Shown piece by piece: positions 43,208-51,456 of a stretch of DNA of 64,000 bases. The notes under the pieces were generated by a model, which did no database searches, was not told where the DNA came from, and was given only the letters and a program-made list of their open reading frames with translations. The translations under genes and the position numbers were made by a program. Within the stretch, counting starts at the first letter, position 1; every line of letters begins with the position of its first letter. This DNA comes from CADEFF01 sp964569315 (GTDB taxonomy: Bacteria; Pseudomonadota; Alphaproteobacteria; Dongiales; Dongiaceae): positions 29,707-93,706 of the forward strand of contig CAZMUZ010000003.1 of NCBI GenBank assembly GCA_964569315.1, written 5' to 3'.

Positions 43208-44413
43208 TCAGGCCGCGCGACCCGCCGATTTCATGTAGGGCATGATGGTCCGCTTCAGCGCCGCGATCTGCGATGACCAGCTCGCCTGCGCGATGCGCTC
43301 GGCCCCGCGCCGGCCGCGTTCCGCCGCATTCGCGCGGTCGCGCCAGGCCGCTTCCAGCGCCTCGATCGCCTCCTCGACATCGCTTTCGCCCCAGCCCTCG
43401 GTGCCGGTGTCGGTGCGACCTTCGATCGGCGCCTGACGGCGCAACGGATAGCAGGCGCCCGCCTCGATCAGGTCGAGCTGGCCGGTATTGGCGGCGAGGA
43501 TCGCCGGCACGCCGCAGGCCATGCATTCCATGGCGACGAGGTTGGTGCCGGCCTCGCCGCGATTGGGGAAGAGCGCCACATCGGCCTCGCGGTAGAGCGG
43601 CGCCATGCGCGCATTCGAGACCGGCCCGAGATCGAGGAAGTTCTGCGGCTTGATGCCCGCCGCCGCGACCCAGGCGCCGAGCCGCGGATGGCGATCCGCC
43701 TCGAGGGGCACGGCCGGCACGCGGTCGGCGGCGAAGGGATAGGAGGCGATCGCCGGCAGCGGCGAGTGCCAGGCCGCGACCAGCAGCGCCTCCGGATGCC
43801 GCTCGGCGAAGGCGCGGAAGGCGAGCAGCACCAGATCCTGCGCCTTGCGATATTCGAGCTTGCCGCCGGAAAAGACGATGAAGCGGTCGCGAAAGAGGTC
43901 GCTGCGCGGTGCCGGATGGAAAAGCGTGGTATCGACGCCCTGCATGACGGTCGCGACCGGCCCGAGGCCGCGTGCGGCGATGAGGTCCGCGTTCCAGCGC
44001 GACCCGGCGACGATCAGATCGAACCGCTTCGCCCGCTCGCGGGCCGCATCGTCGATCCGGGTATCCTCGAGGAAGATCACGCCGATGTTCGAGGCGCCGA
44101 GGAGATGCGTCTTGTGGACGGAAGCGGCGGTATGGAACTGGTTGCCGAGCGCCGTCAGCACATTGAGGTCGCTCTGCACGTTCTGGCCGGCGAGCTTCGC
44201 GAGCTGCGCGTGCAGCCCTTCCGAGTCCTTGCGCACCATTTCGACGAGGCCGCGCCGGAGCGCATCGATCTCGATCTTCTTCGGATCCATCTCCGCCGAG
44301 CAGAGCGGCCGGAGATCGGGATCGCGCGCCCAGTGCATCGCGAGATTGAGCCCGTAGATGCCCCAGCCGAAGAAGCTGGAGAAGCCCCAGTTGAAGGCGA
44401 CGTTGAAGCGCAT
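43208..44413 (-). CDS. GT4-family glycosyltransferase
   Basis: A 401-residue GT-B enzyme. The N-terminal part starts MRFNVAFNWGFSSFFGWGIYG. The C-terminal nucleotide-sugar site has FIVFSGGKLEYRKAQDLVLL (Arg/Lys site) and FPNRGEAGTNLVAMECMACG with the two conserved Glu of GT4. No membrane segment or signal peptide. It converges on the solute-binding gene with 22 bp between stops, and is divergent from osmC by 223 bp that hold no clear feature. Acceptor unknown. Confidence 0.85.
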   Translation of the reverse strand: MRFNVAFNWGFSSFFGWGIYGLNLAMHWARDPDLRPLCSAEMDPKKIEIDALRRGLVEMVRKDSEGLHAQLAKLAGQNVQSDLNVLTALGNQFHTAASVHKTHLLGASNIGVIFLEDTRIDDAARERAKRFDLIVAGSRWNADLIAARGLGPVATVMQGVDTTLFHPAPRSDLFRDRFIVFSGGKLEYRKAQDLVLLAFRAFAERHPEALLVAAWHSPLPAIASYPFAADRVPAVPLEADRHPRLGAWVAAAGIKPQNFLDLGPVSNARMAPLYREADVALFPNRGEAGTNLVAMECMACGVPAILAANTGQLDLIEAGACYPLRRQAPIEGRTDTGTEGWGESDVEEAIEALEAAWRDRANAAERGRRGAERIAQASWSSQIAALKRTIMPYMKSAGRAA

Positions 44414-44636
44414 GAACCCCCGGCCCGCCCTTGCCGCCGCCGACCGTAGCGGCGCCGCCGCTACCGGGCAAGCTTGGCCGGGCAAGTGCGGCCGAGAACG
44501 ACGAGAAGCGGCGCTTCGCGCCGGGCAGGCTTGGCCGGGCCCGGGCCCGAGATCGGCGCGCGGCAGCGTTGCCGGAAATGGCGACCCGCGCCGTTCCGCG
44601 CCGCGCTAGGCTCGCCCCCCAATCCCGGAGGGCTCG

Positions 44637-45131
44637 ATGAGCAAGCTGCATCGCTACGAGATCGTCACCGAATGGACCGGCAATCGCGGCACCGGCACCA
44701 GCGGCTACCGCACCTACGCCCGCGACCATCTCCTGAAGGCGGAAGGCAAGCCCGCGATCGAGGGCTCCTCCGACCCGGCCTTCCGCGGCGATGCCGCCCG
44801 CTACAACCCCGAGGACCTGCTGGTGGCCTCGCTTTCGGCCTGCCACATGCTCTGGTTCCTGCATCTCTGCGCCGAGGCGGGGATCGTGGTCGCCGCCTAT
44901 AGCGACGCGGCGGCCGGCTTCATGGAGGAAGCGTCGGACGGCGGCGGGCAGTTCACCGAGGTGGTGCTGCGGCCGCAGGTAACGCTCGCCGATGGCGACG
45001 AGGCGGCGATCGAGCGCACGGCGGCGCTGCACGACGCGGCGCATGCGAAATGCTTCATCGCGCGCTCGGTCAATTTCCCGGTGCGCCACACGCCGGTAAC
45101 CCGTCTCGCCGCCGCCGCCGCGGGCCGGTGA
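44637..45131 (+). CDS. OsmC-family peroxiredoxin
   Basis: A 164-residue OsmC/Ohr-fold protein that reduces hydroperoxides in the cytosol. The two redox cysteines are in place: LLVASLSACHMLWFLHLCAE (Cys of the long helix) and HAKCFIARSVNFPV (second Cys). YNPEDLLVAS is the family signature. The start at 44637 follows GGAGGG. It lies 56 bp before the M24 peptidase-like gene on the same strand and may be cotranscribed with it. Confidence 0.88.
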   Translation: MSKLHRYEIVTEWTGNRGTGTSGYRTYARDHLLKAEGKPAIEGSSDPAFRGDAARYNPEDLLVASLSACHMLWFLHLCAEAGIVVAAYSDAAAGFMEEASDGGGQFTEVVLRPQVTLADGDEAAIERTAALHDAAHAKCFIARSVNFPVRHTPVTRLAAAAAGR

Positions 45132-45187
45132 CCGCGCGCGCGCCTTCTGCTATGGGATGAGGGCGACACCATTCCAGGGGGAGCTCG

Positions 45188-46354
45188 ATGAGTTTCGATC
45201 GCACGGAGTTCGAGGCGCGCCTCGCGAAGACTCGCCGCGCCATGGCGGAGCGCGGCATCGCGCTCATGGTGGTTACCGATCCCTCCAACATGGCGTGGCT
45301 CACCGGCTATGACGGCTGGTCCTTCTATGTCCATCAATGCGTGCTGGTGGGCGAGAGCGGGGAGCCCTGGTGGATCGGCCGCGGCATGGATGCGGCGGGC
45401 GCCAAGCTCACCACCTATCTCGATCACGCGCGGATCGTGAGCTATCCGGACAATTACGTGCAGTCGCGCAAGCGGCACCCTTACGATTTCATCGCAAAAT
45501 TCATCGCCGATCAGGGCCAGGCCAAGGCCGCCATCGGCGTCGAGATGGACAACTACTACTTCAGCGCGGCCTGCCTCGAAGCGCTGCGCAAGCATCTGCC
45601 GCAGGCGCGGATCGAGGATGCGACCGGTCTCGTCAACTGGCAGCGCTCGGTCAAGTCGCCGGCGGAGATCGAATATATCCGCCGCGCCGCCCGCATCGTC
45701 GAGCGCATGCACACGACGGCGATGGAGCTGGTCGAGCCCGGCATGCGGATGAACGACCTCGTGGCCGAGATCGTGCGCGCCGGCATCCGCGGCACGCCGG
45801 ACTATGGCGGCGACTATCCGGCGATCGTGCCGATGCTGCCGACCGGCGCCGGCGCCTCCGCCGCGCATCTCACCTGGTCGGACCAGCCCTTCAAGAAGGG
45901 CGAAGGCACCTTCATGGAGATCGCGGGCTGCTATCGTCGCTATCACTGCCCGCTCTCGCGCACCGTCTTCCTCGGCACCCCGCCGCAGAAGTTCCTCGAT
46001 ACGGAGAAAGCCGTGCTCGAAGGCGTCGCCGCGGCGCTCGAGGCGGCGAAGCCCGGCAATACATGCGAGATGGTGGAGGCCGCCTGGCGCACCACGGTGG
46101 CGCGCTACGGCATCGAGAAGGAAAGCCGCATCGGCTATTCGATCGGGCTCAGCTACCCGCCCGATTGGGGCGAGCGCACCATGAGCTTCCGCGCCGGCGA
46201 CAAGTCGGTGCTGGCGCCCAATATGTGCTTCCACCTCATTCCGGCGATCTGGAAGGAGGATTGGGGCCTCGAGATCACCGAGAGCTTCCTCGTGACGGAG
46301 CGGGGCGCCGAGCCGTTCTGCAACTTCCCGCGCCGCCTCTTCGTGAAGCCCTGA
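45188..46354 (+). CDS. doeA: M24-family creatinase/prolidase-like hydrolase, ectoine hydrolase (DoeA)-like
   Basis: A 388-residue pita-bread fold protein. The N-terminus DPSNMAWLTGYDGWSFYVHQ and WWIGRGMDAAGAKLTTY match DoeA ectoine hydrolases as I remember them. The usual M24 metal ligands are not all kept: the DxG...SD stretch reads MEIAGCYRRYHCPLSRT, so the first Asp is Glu and the second is Pro, like the metal-free creatinase group. The late Glu (ITESFLVTE) is kept. If DoeA, it would hydrolyse ectoine to acetyl-diaminobutyrate, but doeB, doeC and doeD are not nearby. Other amide substrates are possible. The stop is followed by a strong hairpin. Confidence 0.75.
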   Translation: MSFDRTEFEARLAKTRRAMAERGIALMVVTDPSNMAWLTGYDGWSFYVHQCVLVGESGEPWWIGRGMDAAGAKLTTYLDHARIVSYPDNYVQSRKRHPYDFIAKFIADQGQAKAAIGVEMDNYYFSAACLEALRKHLPQARIEDATGLVNWQRSVKSPAEIEYIRRAARIVERMHTTAMELVEPGMRMNDLVAEIVRAGIRGTPDYGGDYPAIVPMLPTGAGASAAHLTWSDQPFKKGEGTFMEIAGCYRRYHCPLSRTVFLGTPPQKFLDTEKAVLEGVAAALEAAKPGNTCEMVEAAWRTTVARYGIEKESRIGYSIGLSYPPDWGERTMSFRAGDKSVLAPNMCFHLIPAIWKEDWGLEITESFLVTERGAEPFCNFPRRLFVKP

Positions 46355-46393
46355 GGCGGGCCGGTTACGAAATCGCGCCGGATTTGCGACAAG

Positions 46394-46434
46394 AAACCTC
46401 CGCCAAGGCGCACCGCCCACCGGCGGAGGTTTCC
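46394..46434 (+). terminator. Terminator-like hairpin after the M24 gene
   Basis: Perfect 11-bp arms AAACCTCCGCC (46394-46404) and GGCGGAGGTTT (46422-46432) with a 17-nt loop, followed by only one or two T. It begins 40 bp after the stop and probably ends the osmC-M24 transcript before the cspA promoter. Confidence 0.6.
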
Positions 46435-46557
46435 GGCGCCCTGGGTGCCAATCGGCCCGATTTTTACACGGCCCGGTAAGGCCCCGGGAAGCCGCTGATA
46501 TACTGAAGTTTTCCGTTAATCGGACGTTCAAGACAAGAATCTCAAGCGATTCCGCGA

Positions 46558-46586
46558 TTGACAGGTCCGGCGCCGGGGACCATATG
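46558..46586 (+). promoter_or_regulatory. Predicted cspA promoter with long leader
   Basis: TTGACA (46558-46563) and a weak CATATG (46581-46586) are 17 bp apart. A start near 46593 would give a leader of about 140 nt before cspA, the length expected for cold-shock genes whose leader folds with temperature. The ribosome site AGGAG (46723-46727) is 6 nt before the ATG. Confidence 0.5.
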
Positions 46587-46733
46587 TCCGTCGGCAATCG
46601 TTGTTCTGGCTTGCCTTGCCGGACACCCCTCAGCGGGCGCCCTCCCAAGACACCCCCACGATCTCGGTTGTGCAAGGTCGCTTGTTGAGCGTGCGACCGC
46701 TCTATGAGAAACGCTCTCGCTTAGGAGATATCT

Positions 46734-46937
46734 ATGGCTACTGGCACTGTGAAATGGTTCAACCCCGCCAAGGGCTTCGGCTTCATTCAGCCGAGCGACG
46801 GTTCGAAAGATGTGTTCGTGCACATCAGCGCCGTCGAGCGCGCGGGCCTCGGCACGCTCGTCGAAGGTCAGCGGGTGAGCTTCGAGCTCACCACGGAGCG
46901 TGGGAAGACCGCCGCCACCAATCTCAAGGCAGCCTGA
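46734..46937 (+). CDS. cspA: Cold shock protein CspA family
   Basis: A 67-residue single-OB-fold RNA/ssDNA chaperone. Both RNP motifs are present: KGFGFIQP (RNP1) and DVFVHISAV (RNP2), with WFNPAKG at the start. The start at 46734 is set by AGGAG at 46723-46727. It is preceded by 379 bp without another gene, containing a hairpin, a promoter and the long leader, and is followed by a very strong terminator, so it is a monocistronic unit. Confidence 0.96.
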   Translation: MATGTVKWFNPAKGFGFIQPSDGSKDVFVHISAVERAGLGTLVEGQRVSFELTTERGKTAATNLKAA

Positions 46938-46983
46938 ACCTGATCACGCCTGTCGGGCTGTAACGGCCCGGCATCCGGATAAG

Positions 46984-47023
46984 AACGGGAGGCTCTTCCA
47001 CAAGGAGCCTCCCGTTTCCTTTT
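46984..47023 (+). terminator. Strong rho-independent terminator after cspA
   Basis: A perfect 12-bp stem AACGGGAGGCTC (46984-46995) and GAGCCTCCCGTT (47005-47016) with a 9-nt loop, followed by a T-rich tail to 47023. This is the clearest terminator of the window and separates cspA from the convergent flavoprotein gene. Confidence 0.88.
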
Positions 47024-47051
47024 GCGGGGACAGGCGATAGCCGGTTCCCCG

Positions 47052-48728
47052 CTAACCGTTCTCCCGCAGCAGGTTCCGCCCGCAGATATAGCCCCAGGTG
47101 AGGCAGGGCCCGATCGTCGTGCCCGCGCCGACCGCCTTGCTGCCGATCGGATTGGCCATGGCGACGCCGGCGCAATAGAGCCCGGCGATGCGGCTGCCGT
47201 CCTCGCGCAGCACCTGGCCGTGCTCGTTCGTGCGCGGCCCGCCCTTCGTCACCAGGATCGCGCGATGATAGGGCGCGGCATAGAAGGGCGGCGTCTCGAT
47301 CGCGCCCAGCGCGCCATTGCCGTTCGGCTTGCCGTCGTCGCCCGTATAGAACTTTTCCCATGCCGTTTCGCCGCGCGCGAAATCCGCATCCTTGCCGGCG
47401 CGGACGAAACCGTTGAACCGCGCCACCGTCTCCTGCAGCGCCGCCGGATCGAGTCCGATCCCGGCGGCGAGCGTCGCGACGTCCCCGGCCCGGTGCAGAT
47501 AGCCCGGCTCGCGCCGTGCAAGACGCATGCCGTAGGGATTGAGCCGGGCATAGCGCGCATCGAAGATCCGCCAGGCCGGCAGGTGGATCGGCAGTCCCGT
47601 CGCGGGGTCGCGGCGATCGAGATCGACGCCGACATTGGGGCCGCCCTCGTTGGTGAAGCGGCGTCCGCTGCGGTCCACCAGGATGCAATGCGGGAAGTAG
47701 AGCTCGGTGAAGGGCAGCGCCTGCCGTTCGCCTTCGTAGCGCGTCGGGGCGCTCGGAAAGATGTTGGCCTGGTCCATCCGCGCGAGCTTCGCACCGACCG
47801 CCGCCGCCATGAGCTGGCCGTCGCCCGTGTTGGTGCGCGGGCTGCCGATGAGGCCGACCTCGCCGGGAAAGTGCCGGGCGCGGAGCTCGGGGTTCCATTC
47901 GAAGCCGCCGGTCGCGATCAGCACGCCCTTGGCGGCGCGGACGGCGAGCCGCCGCCCGTCCTTCTCCAGCGCGACGCCGATGACGCGGCCCTCGGTCGGA
48001 ACGCTGCCGTCCGTCACCAGCGACAGGGCCCGCGCCCCGGCCCAGATCTCGCAACCGCTATCGAGGCAGCCGCGCACCAGCCCGGTGACCAGCGCGTTCC
48101 CCATGCCGACGCGGCGCCGAAGCCAGCGCCAGGCGACGCGCGGCGCGAGCCGGAGGAAGCCCGGGACGGACTGCGTCAGCTTCACCCCTTCGAGGAAATC
48201 GCGATAGGTGAAGAGCTGCGGCAGGGTGGAGCCGCGGATGCGCCGGCGCCACGGCCCCGCCTCGGCGAGCGCGATCGCCTTCGGCGAGACCATGCGGCCG
48301 GTGAGCCTGCCGCCCGGCGATTCCACGTAGAGATCGGGATGATGCACCAGCTCGAAGCGGAGCGGCGTGCGCTGCTCGAGGAAGGCCAGCATCTCCGGCG
48401 CATGCTCGACCATCGCGCGCCAGAGCGGTTCCTCCTCGACGTCCCAGCCCGCGGGCGCGTTCGCCCGGATGTAGGTCAGGGCATCCGCCGGCGAATCCGC
48501 GATTCCGGCCGCCAGCATGTGGTGGTTGGCCGGAACCCAGGTGCCGGCGCCCGACATGGCGGTGGTACCGCCGAGCAGATCCGACTTCTCCAGGATCAGC
48601 ACGGTGCCGCCGCCCTCGGCCGCGGCGAGGGCGCCCGCGAGGGCGGCCGCACCGGAGCCGATCACCACCACGTCGACCGTCCGTTCCCAGCGTTCCGGGC
48701 GTTCCGAATCTTCCGGCGACAACGTCAT
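47052..48728 (-). CDS. FAD-dependent oxidoreductase, 3-ketosteroid dehydrogenase (KstD)-like
   Basis: A 558-residue flavoprotein with the FAD loop VVVIGSGAAALAGALAAAEG and LGGTTAMSGAGTWVPAN (residues about 20-70). It has the fumarate reductase/KstD domain, and a C-terminal GLYCAGVAMANPIGSKAVGAG with GTTIGPCLTWGYICG (shortened). KstD enzymes put a 1,2-double bond in 3-ketosteroids; the subfamily also covers other enones, so the substrate is not settled. It is last in a minus-strand run after the SGNH-like gene (64 bp). Its stop is 29 bp from the cspA terminator. Confidence 0.85.
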   Translation of the reverse strand: MTLSPEDSERPERWERTVDVVVIGSGAAALAGALAAAEGGGTVLILEKSDLLGGTTAMSGAGTWVPANHHMLAAGIADSPADALTYIRANAPAGWDVEEEPLWRAMVEHAPEMLAFLEQRTPLRFELVHHPDLYVESPGGRLTGRMVSPKAIALAEAGPWRRRIRGSTLPQLFTYRDFLEGVKLTQSVPGFLRLAPRVAWRWLRRRVGMGNALVTGLVRGCLDSGCEIWAGARALSLVTDGSVPTEGRVIGVALEKDGRRLAVRAAKGVLIATGGFEWNPELRARHFPGEVGLIGSPRTNTGDGQLMAAAVGAKLARMDQANIFPSAPTRYEGERQALPFTELYFPHCILVDRSGRRFTNEGGPNVGVDLDRRDPATGLPIHLPAWRIFDARYARLNPYGMRLARREPGYLHRAGDVATLAAGIGLDPAALQETVARFNGFVRAGKDADFARGETAWEKFYTGDDGKPNGNGALGAIETPPFYAAPYHRAILVTKGGPRTNEHGQVLREDGSRIAGLYCAGVAMANPIGSKAVGAGTTIGPCLTWGYICGRNLLRENG

Positions 48729-48792
48729 GCGGGCCTCTCATCCCTTGGCGACGGCGCCAGTCTGCCGTCCCCGCGGGCCGTCGGGAAAGGGT

Positions 48793-49944
48793 TCAGGCGG
48801 GATGCGCCAGCCGGCAGGCGCCCGGATCGGCGAGCGCCGGCAGCAGCAGGGGGAAAAGCGTTTCCGCGTAGAGCGCATGGACCTCGGCATCGGGATGGTT
48901 GTCCCAGGGCATGACGGTCTGGTCCCGAGTGATCTTTCCGTCGAGGCCCGGCAGGCTGTCGAGCACCCGGATGCAGGGATCGTCGGCGAACGCGGCAGCG
49001 ACCGCCGCGATCACCGCCCGGTCGTCGTCGGTCGCGATGCCGTGGAGCGGGCGCAGCAGCGGCATGATGATGACCGCGCGTCCGTCCGCGCGGATGCGCC
49101 GCACGAGCTCGGCTTCGATCAGCGCCTGGGCGATCGCGAGCGGATCCCGAAGCCGCTCTGGCCCCGGCCGCGACCAGTTCGGCAGGCTGAGGAAGCGGGT
49201 CGCCCGCCGTCGCAGATATTGGCGGCCATAGGTCAGATAGAAATCGCCGAGGAAGGTGGTCTCGATGGAATCCGCGACCTGCCGCTGCGGTTGCGACGGC
49301 TTGCCTGCGGGTTTCGGATAGGCGGGCGCATCCGGATAGAGCGGCAGCATCACCGCATCCAGATCGAACTGCGCCGCATAGGCCTCGTAGACCCGTCGCT
49401 GCCGGCGTATCTGCTGGCCGATCGACGAAAAATTGAGGAACTCGATGGCCGGGAGCTTGCCGGCGCGCGTGGCTTCGTCCGCCATGCGCTGCAGCCGCAT
49501 GAGATAGGTCTCGTCGTCGCCGACGCCATGGCCGAGGTCGATCGAGTAGCCGATAACCCCGACGCGCAGGGTTCCCGGCGGCTTGGCGAGGGGCCGGTCG
49601 GCCATGCGGAAGCCGAGGCTTCCGGTGTTGAAGACGGCCCCGAGATTCCGGCCGCGGTAATTGACGGGGAGCGTGTTCATCTGCGCCTCGTCCCAGCGCA
49701 GCCCGAAGCGGTCCAGGCGGGTCGCGGAATATTCGACCGGCGAGGCGATGGAGGCCCAGCCGAACTTGAGGACGCGAAACGCCTCCTCCCCGACCACCAG
49801 AAGCGCGAAAACCCCGACCAGGCAAACGAGCCACTGCCGCAGCCGCTTGCGCGCGGCAGGCTCGATCGTGAACCGCGCCGGTTCGGGACCGGCCTTGGAA
49901 GCGCGACCGGCTCTAGAATCGGAAATAATAGAACTCGTAGTCAT
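48793..49944 (-). CDS. Membrane-anchored SGNH-hydrolase-like protein, MBOAT partner
   Basis: A 383-residue protein with one N-terminal membrane segment (about residues 35-57) and a periplasmic-type domain. LRVGVIGYSIDLGHGVGDDE aligns to the GDS block of SGNH esterases but has GYS instead of GDS; NFSSIGQQ and a late DNHPDAEVH (DxxH-type) follow. The start ATG at 49944 overlaps the MBOAT gene by 32 bp. Such proteins pair with MBOAT acyltransferases (as AlgX/AlgJ with AlgI) to add or remove acyl groups on secreted polymers. The function is inferred from the pairing. A downstream start would lose the membrane anchor. Confidence 0.75.
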   Translation of the reverse strand: MTTSSIISDSRAGRASKAGPEPARFTIEPAARKRLRQWLVCLVGVFALLVVGEEAFRVLKFGWASIASPVEYSATRLDRFGLRWDEAQMNTLPVNYRGRNLGAVFNTGSLGFRMADRPLAKPPGTLRVGVIGYSIDLGHGVGDDETYLMRLQRMADEATRAGKLPAIEFLNFSSIGQQIRRQRRVYEAYAAQFDLDAVMLPLYPDAPAYPKPAGKPSQPQRQVADSIETTFLGDFYLTYGRQYLRRRATRFLSLPNWSRPGPERLRDPLAIAQALIEAELVRRIRADGRAVIIMPLLRPLHGIATDDDRAVIAAVAAAFADDPCIRVLDSLPGLDGKITRDQTVMPWDNHPDAEVHALYAETLFPLLLPALADPGACRLAHPA

Positions 49945-51328
49945 AGGTCGAGGCACCGAGGACGAGGAAAGCGGCAAGCACCGAGTAGAGACAGGCCCGC
50001 GCCGGCAGCGGGATGCGCAGCCGGCCGTCGAGGAAATCGGTGCGCGTCTGGATCGCCTCGACGATGACGAGGGGGGCGACGAACCAGGCGATCGCGCCGA
50101 GGTCGGCGATGAAGTGCGGCGACAGGGTGGGCGTCGTCGCCATCAGGCGCAGCGCCGCCATCGCATCCGCCGCGGGGCGGGCGAAGAACTGGTTGGCGAC
50201 GGCATGGATGCCCAGAACCAGCGCCACGCCGCCCACGGCGCGGAGCGCCGGCGTGCCGAACCCCCGCCAGGCGCGCGAAGCGAAGGCCGGCTGCAACAGA
50301 CGCTCGACGAACATCACCAGGCCCCAGATCGTGCCCCAGATGACGAAGTTCCATCCCGCCCCGTGCCAGAGCCCGACCAGCATCATGGTCGGAACGATGG
50401 CCATCGCCTTCGACAGCGGATCGTCGCGCCGCGCGATGGCATAGACATAGTCGCGGAACCAGCCGGTCAGGGTGATATGCCAGCGCCGCCAGAATTCCGC
50501 CGGCGAGGAGGCCCAGAGCGGCCGCCGGAAATTGAGCGTGAACTCGATCCCCATGAGCTTGCCGAGCCCGACCGCCATGTCGCTATAGCCGGAGAAGTCG
50601 GCATAGACGTAGACGAGGAAGACGAGGCCATAGAGGGCCGCATCGACCCCGTAGGGCGAAACCGTGGGGTCCGCATAGACGTCGATATATCCGGCGAGAT
50701 TGTCGGCGACGAAGACCTTCTTGAAGAAGCCCCAGAACAGGAACCAGGCGCCGTCGAGCAATTGCCGCTCGGTGATGCGGCGCGGACTGGCGATCTGCGG
50801 CAGGAGCCGGCGTGCCCGCTCGATCGGGCCGGCGACGAGCTGCGGGAAGAAGGCGATGAAGAGCGCATAGTCGATCAGGTTCGTGCTGGCTGTCGCGCGT
50901 CGGCGATAGACGTCGATCGTGTAGGCCATGCTCTGGAAGGTGTAGAACGAGATCCCGGCCGGCAGCACGATGTCGAAGACGACCGTCGGCACCTCGATGC
51001 CGAGCGAGGCGGCCGCTTCGGCGAAGCTCGCCGAGAAGAAATCGAAATATTTGAAGAAGCCCAGCACGAGGAGGTTGCTGGCGACCGCGAGCGCGAGCCA
51101 TTGGCGGCCCGACTCGCCGCGGCGCTGCGCGTCCGCGATCCTGAGCGCCAGCCAGAAATCCCAGCAGGTGGTGAAGCCGAGCAGCAGCAGGAAGCGCCAG
51201 TCGGTCCAGCCATAGAAGACATAGCTCGCGACCAGGAGCATCCCGTTCTGCGACCGGTGCGGCAGCAGAAGGTAGAGCGCGTAGACGAGGATGAATCCGA
51301 GGATGAAATCGACGGAATCGAACTGCAT
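49913..51328 (-). CDS. MBOAT-family O-acyltransferase
   Basis: A 471-residue polytopic membrane protein of the AlgI/DltB-type MBOAT family. WHITLTGWFRDYVYAI is the conserved mid-protein block and LVGLWHGAGWNFVIWG carries the active-site His. FFPQLVAGPIERARRLLP and YADFSGYSDMAVGLGKLMGI are other family blocks. The likely role is O-acetylation of a surface or periplasmic glycan with acyl groups moved across the inner membrane. The ATG at 51328 begins MQFDSVDFILGF. It is coupled to the SGNH-like gene by a 32-bp overlap. Confidence 0.9.
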   Translation of the reverse strand: MQFDSVDFILGFILVYALYLLLPHRSQNGMLLVASYVFYGWTDWRFLLLLGFTTCWDFWLALRIADAQRRGESGRQWLALAVASNLLVLGFFKYFDFFSASFAEAAASLGIEVPTVVFDIVLPAGISFYTFQSMAYTIDVYRRRATASTNLIDYALFIAFFPQLVAGPIERARRLLPQIASPRRITERQLLDGAWFLFWGFFKKVFVADNLAGYIDVYADPTVSPYGVDAALYGLVFLVYVYADFSGYSDMAVGLGKLMGIEFTLNFRRPLWASSPAEFWRRWHITLTGWFRDYVYAIARRDDPLSKAMAIVPTMMLVGLWHGAGWNFVIWGTIWGLVMFVERLLQPAFASRAWRGFGTPALRAVGGVALVLGIHAVANQFFARPAADAMAALRLMATTPTLSPHFIADLGAIAWFVAPLVIVEAIQTRTDFLDGRLRIPLPARACLYSVLAAFLVLGASTYDYEFYYFRF

Positions 51329-51456
51329 CGCGTCGTACTGAGTTCCCCCCACGCCCTTATCGCCCGCGCCGGCTTCATATCCCCGTCCGCCGCGACGATG
51401 CTTCCCCTTCGCCCGGCGCCGCATCGCCGGACCGTCCGACGCCATCCCCGACGGCG

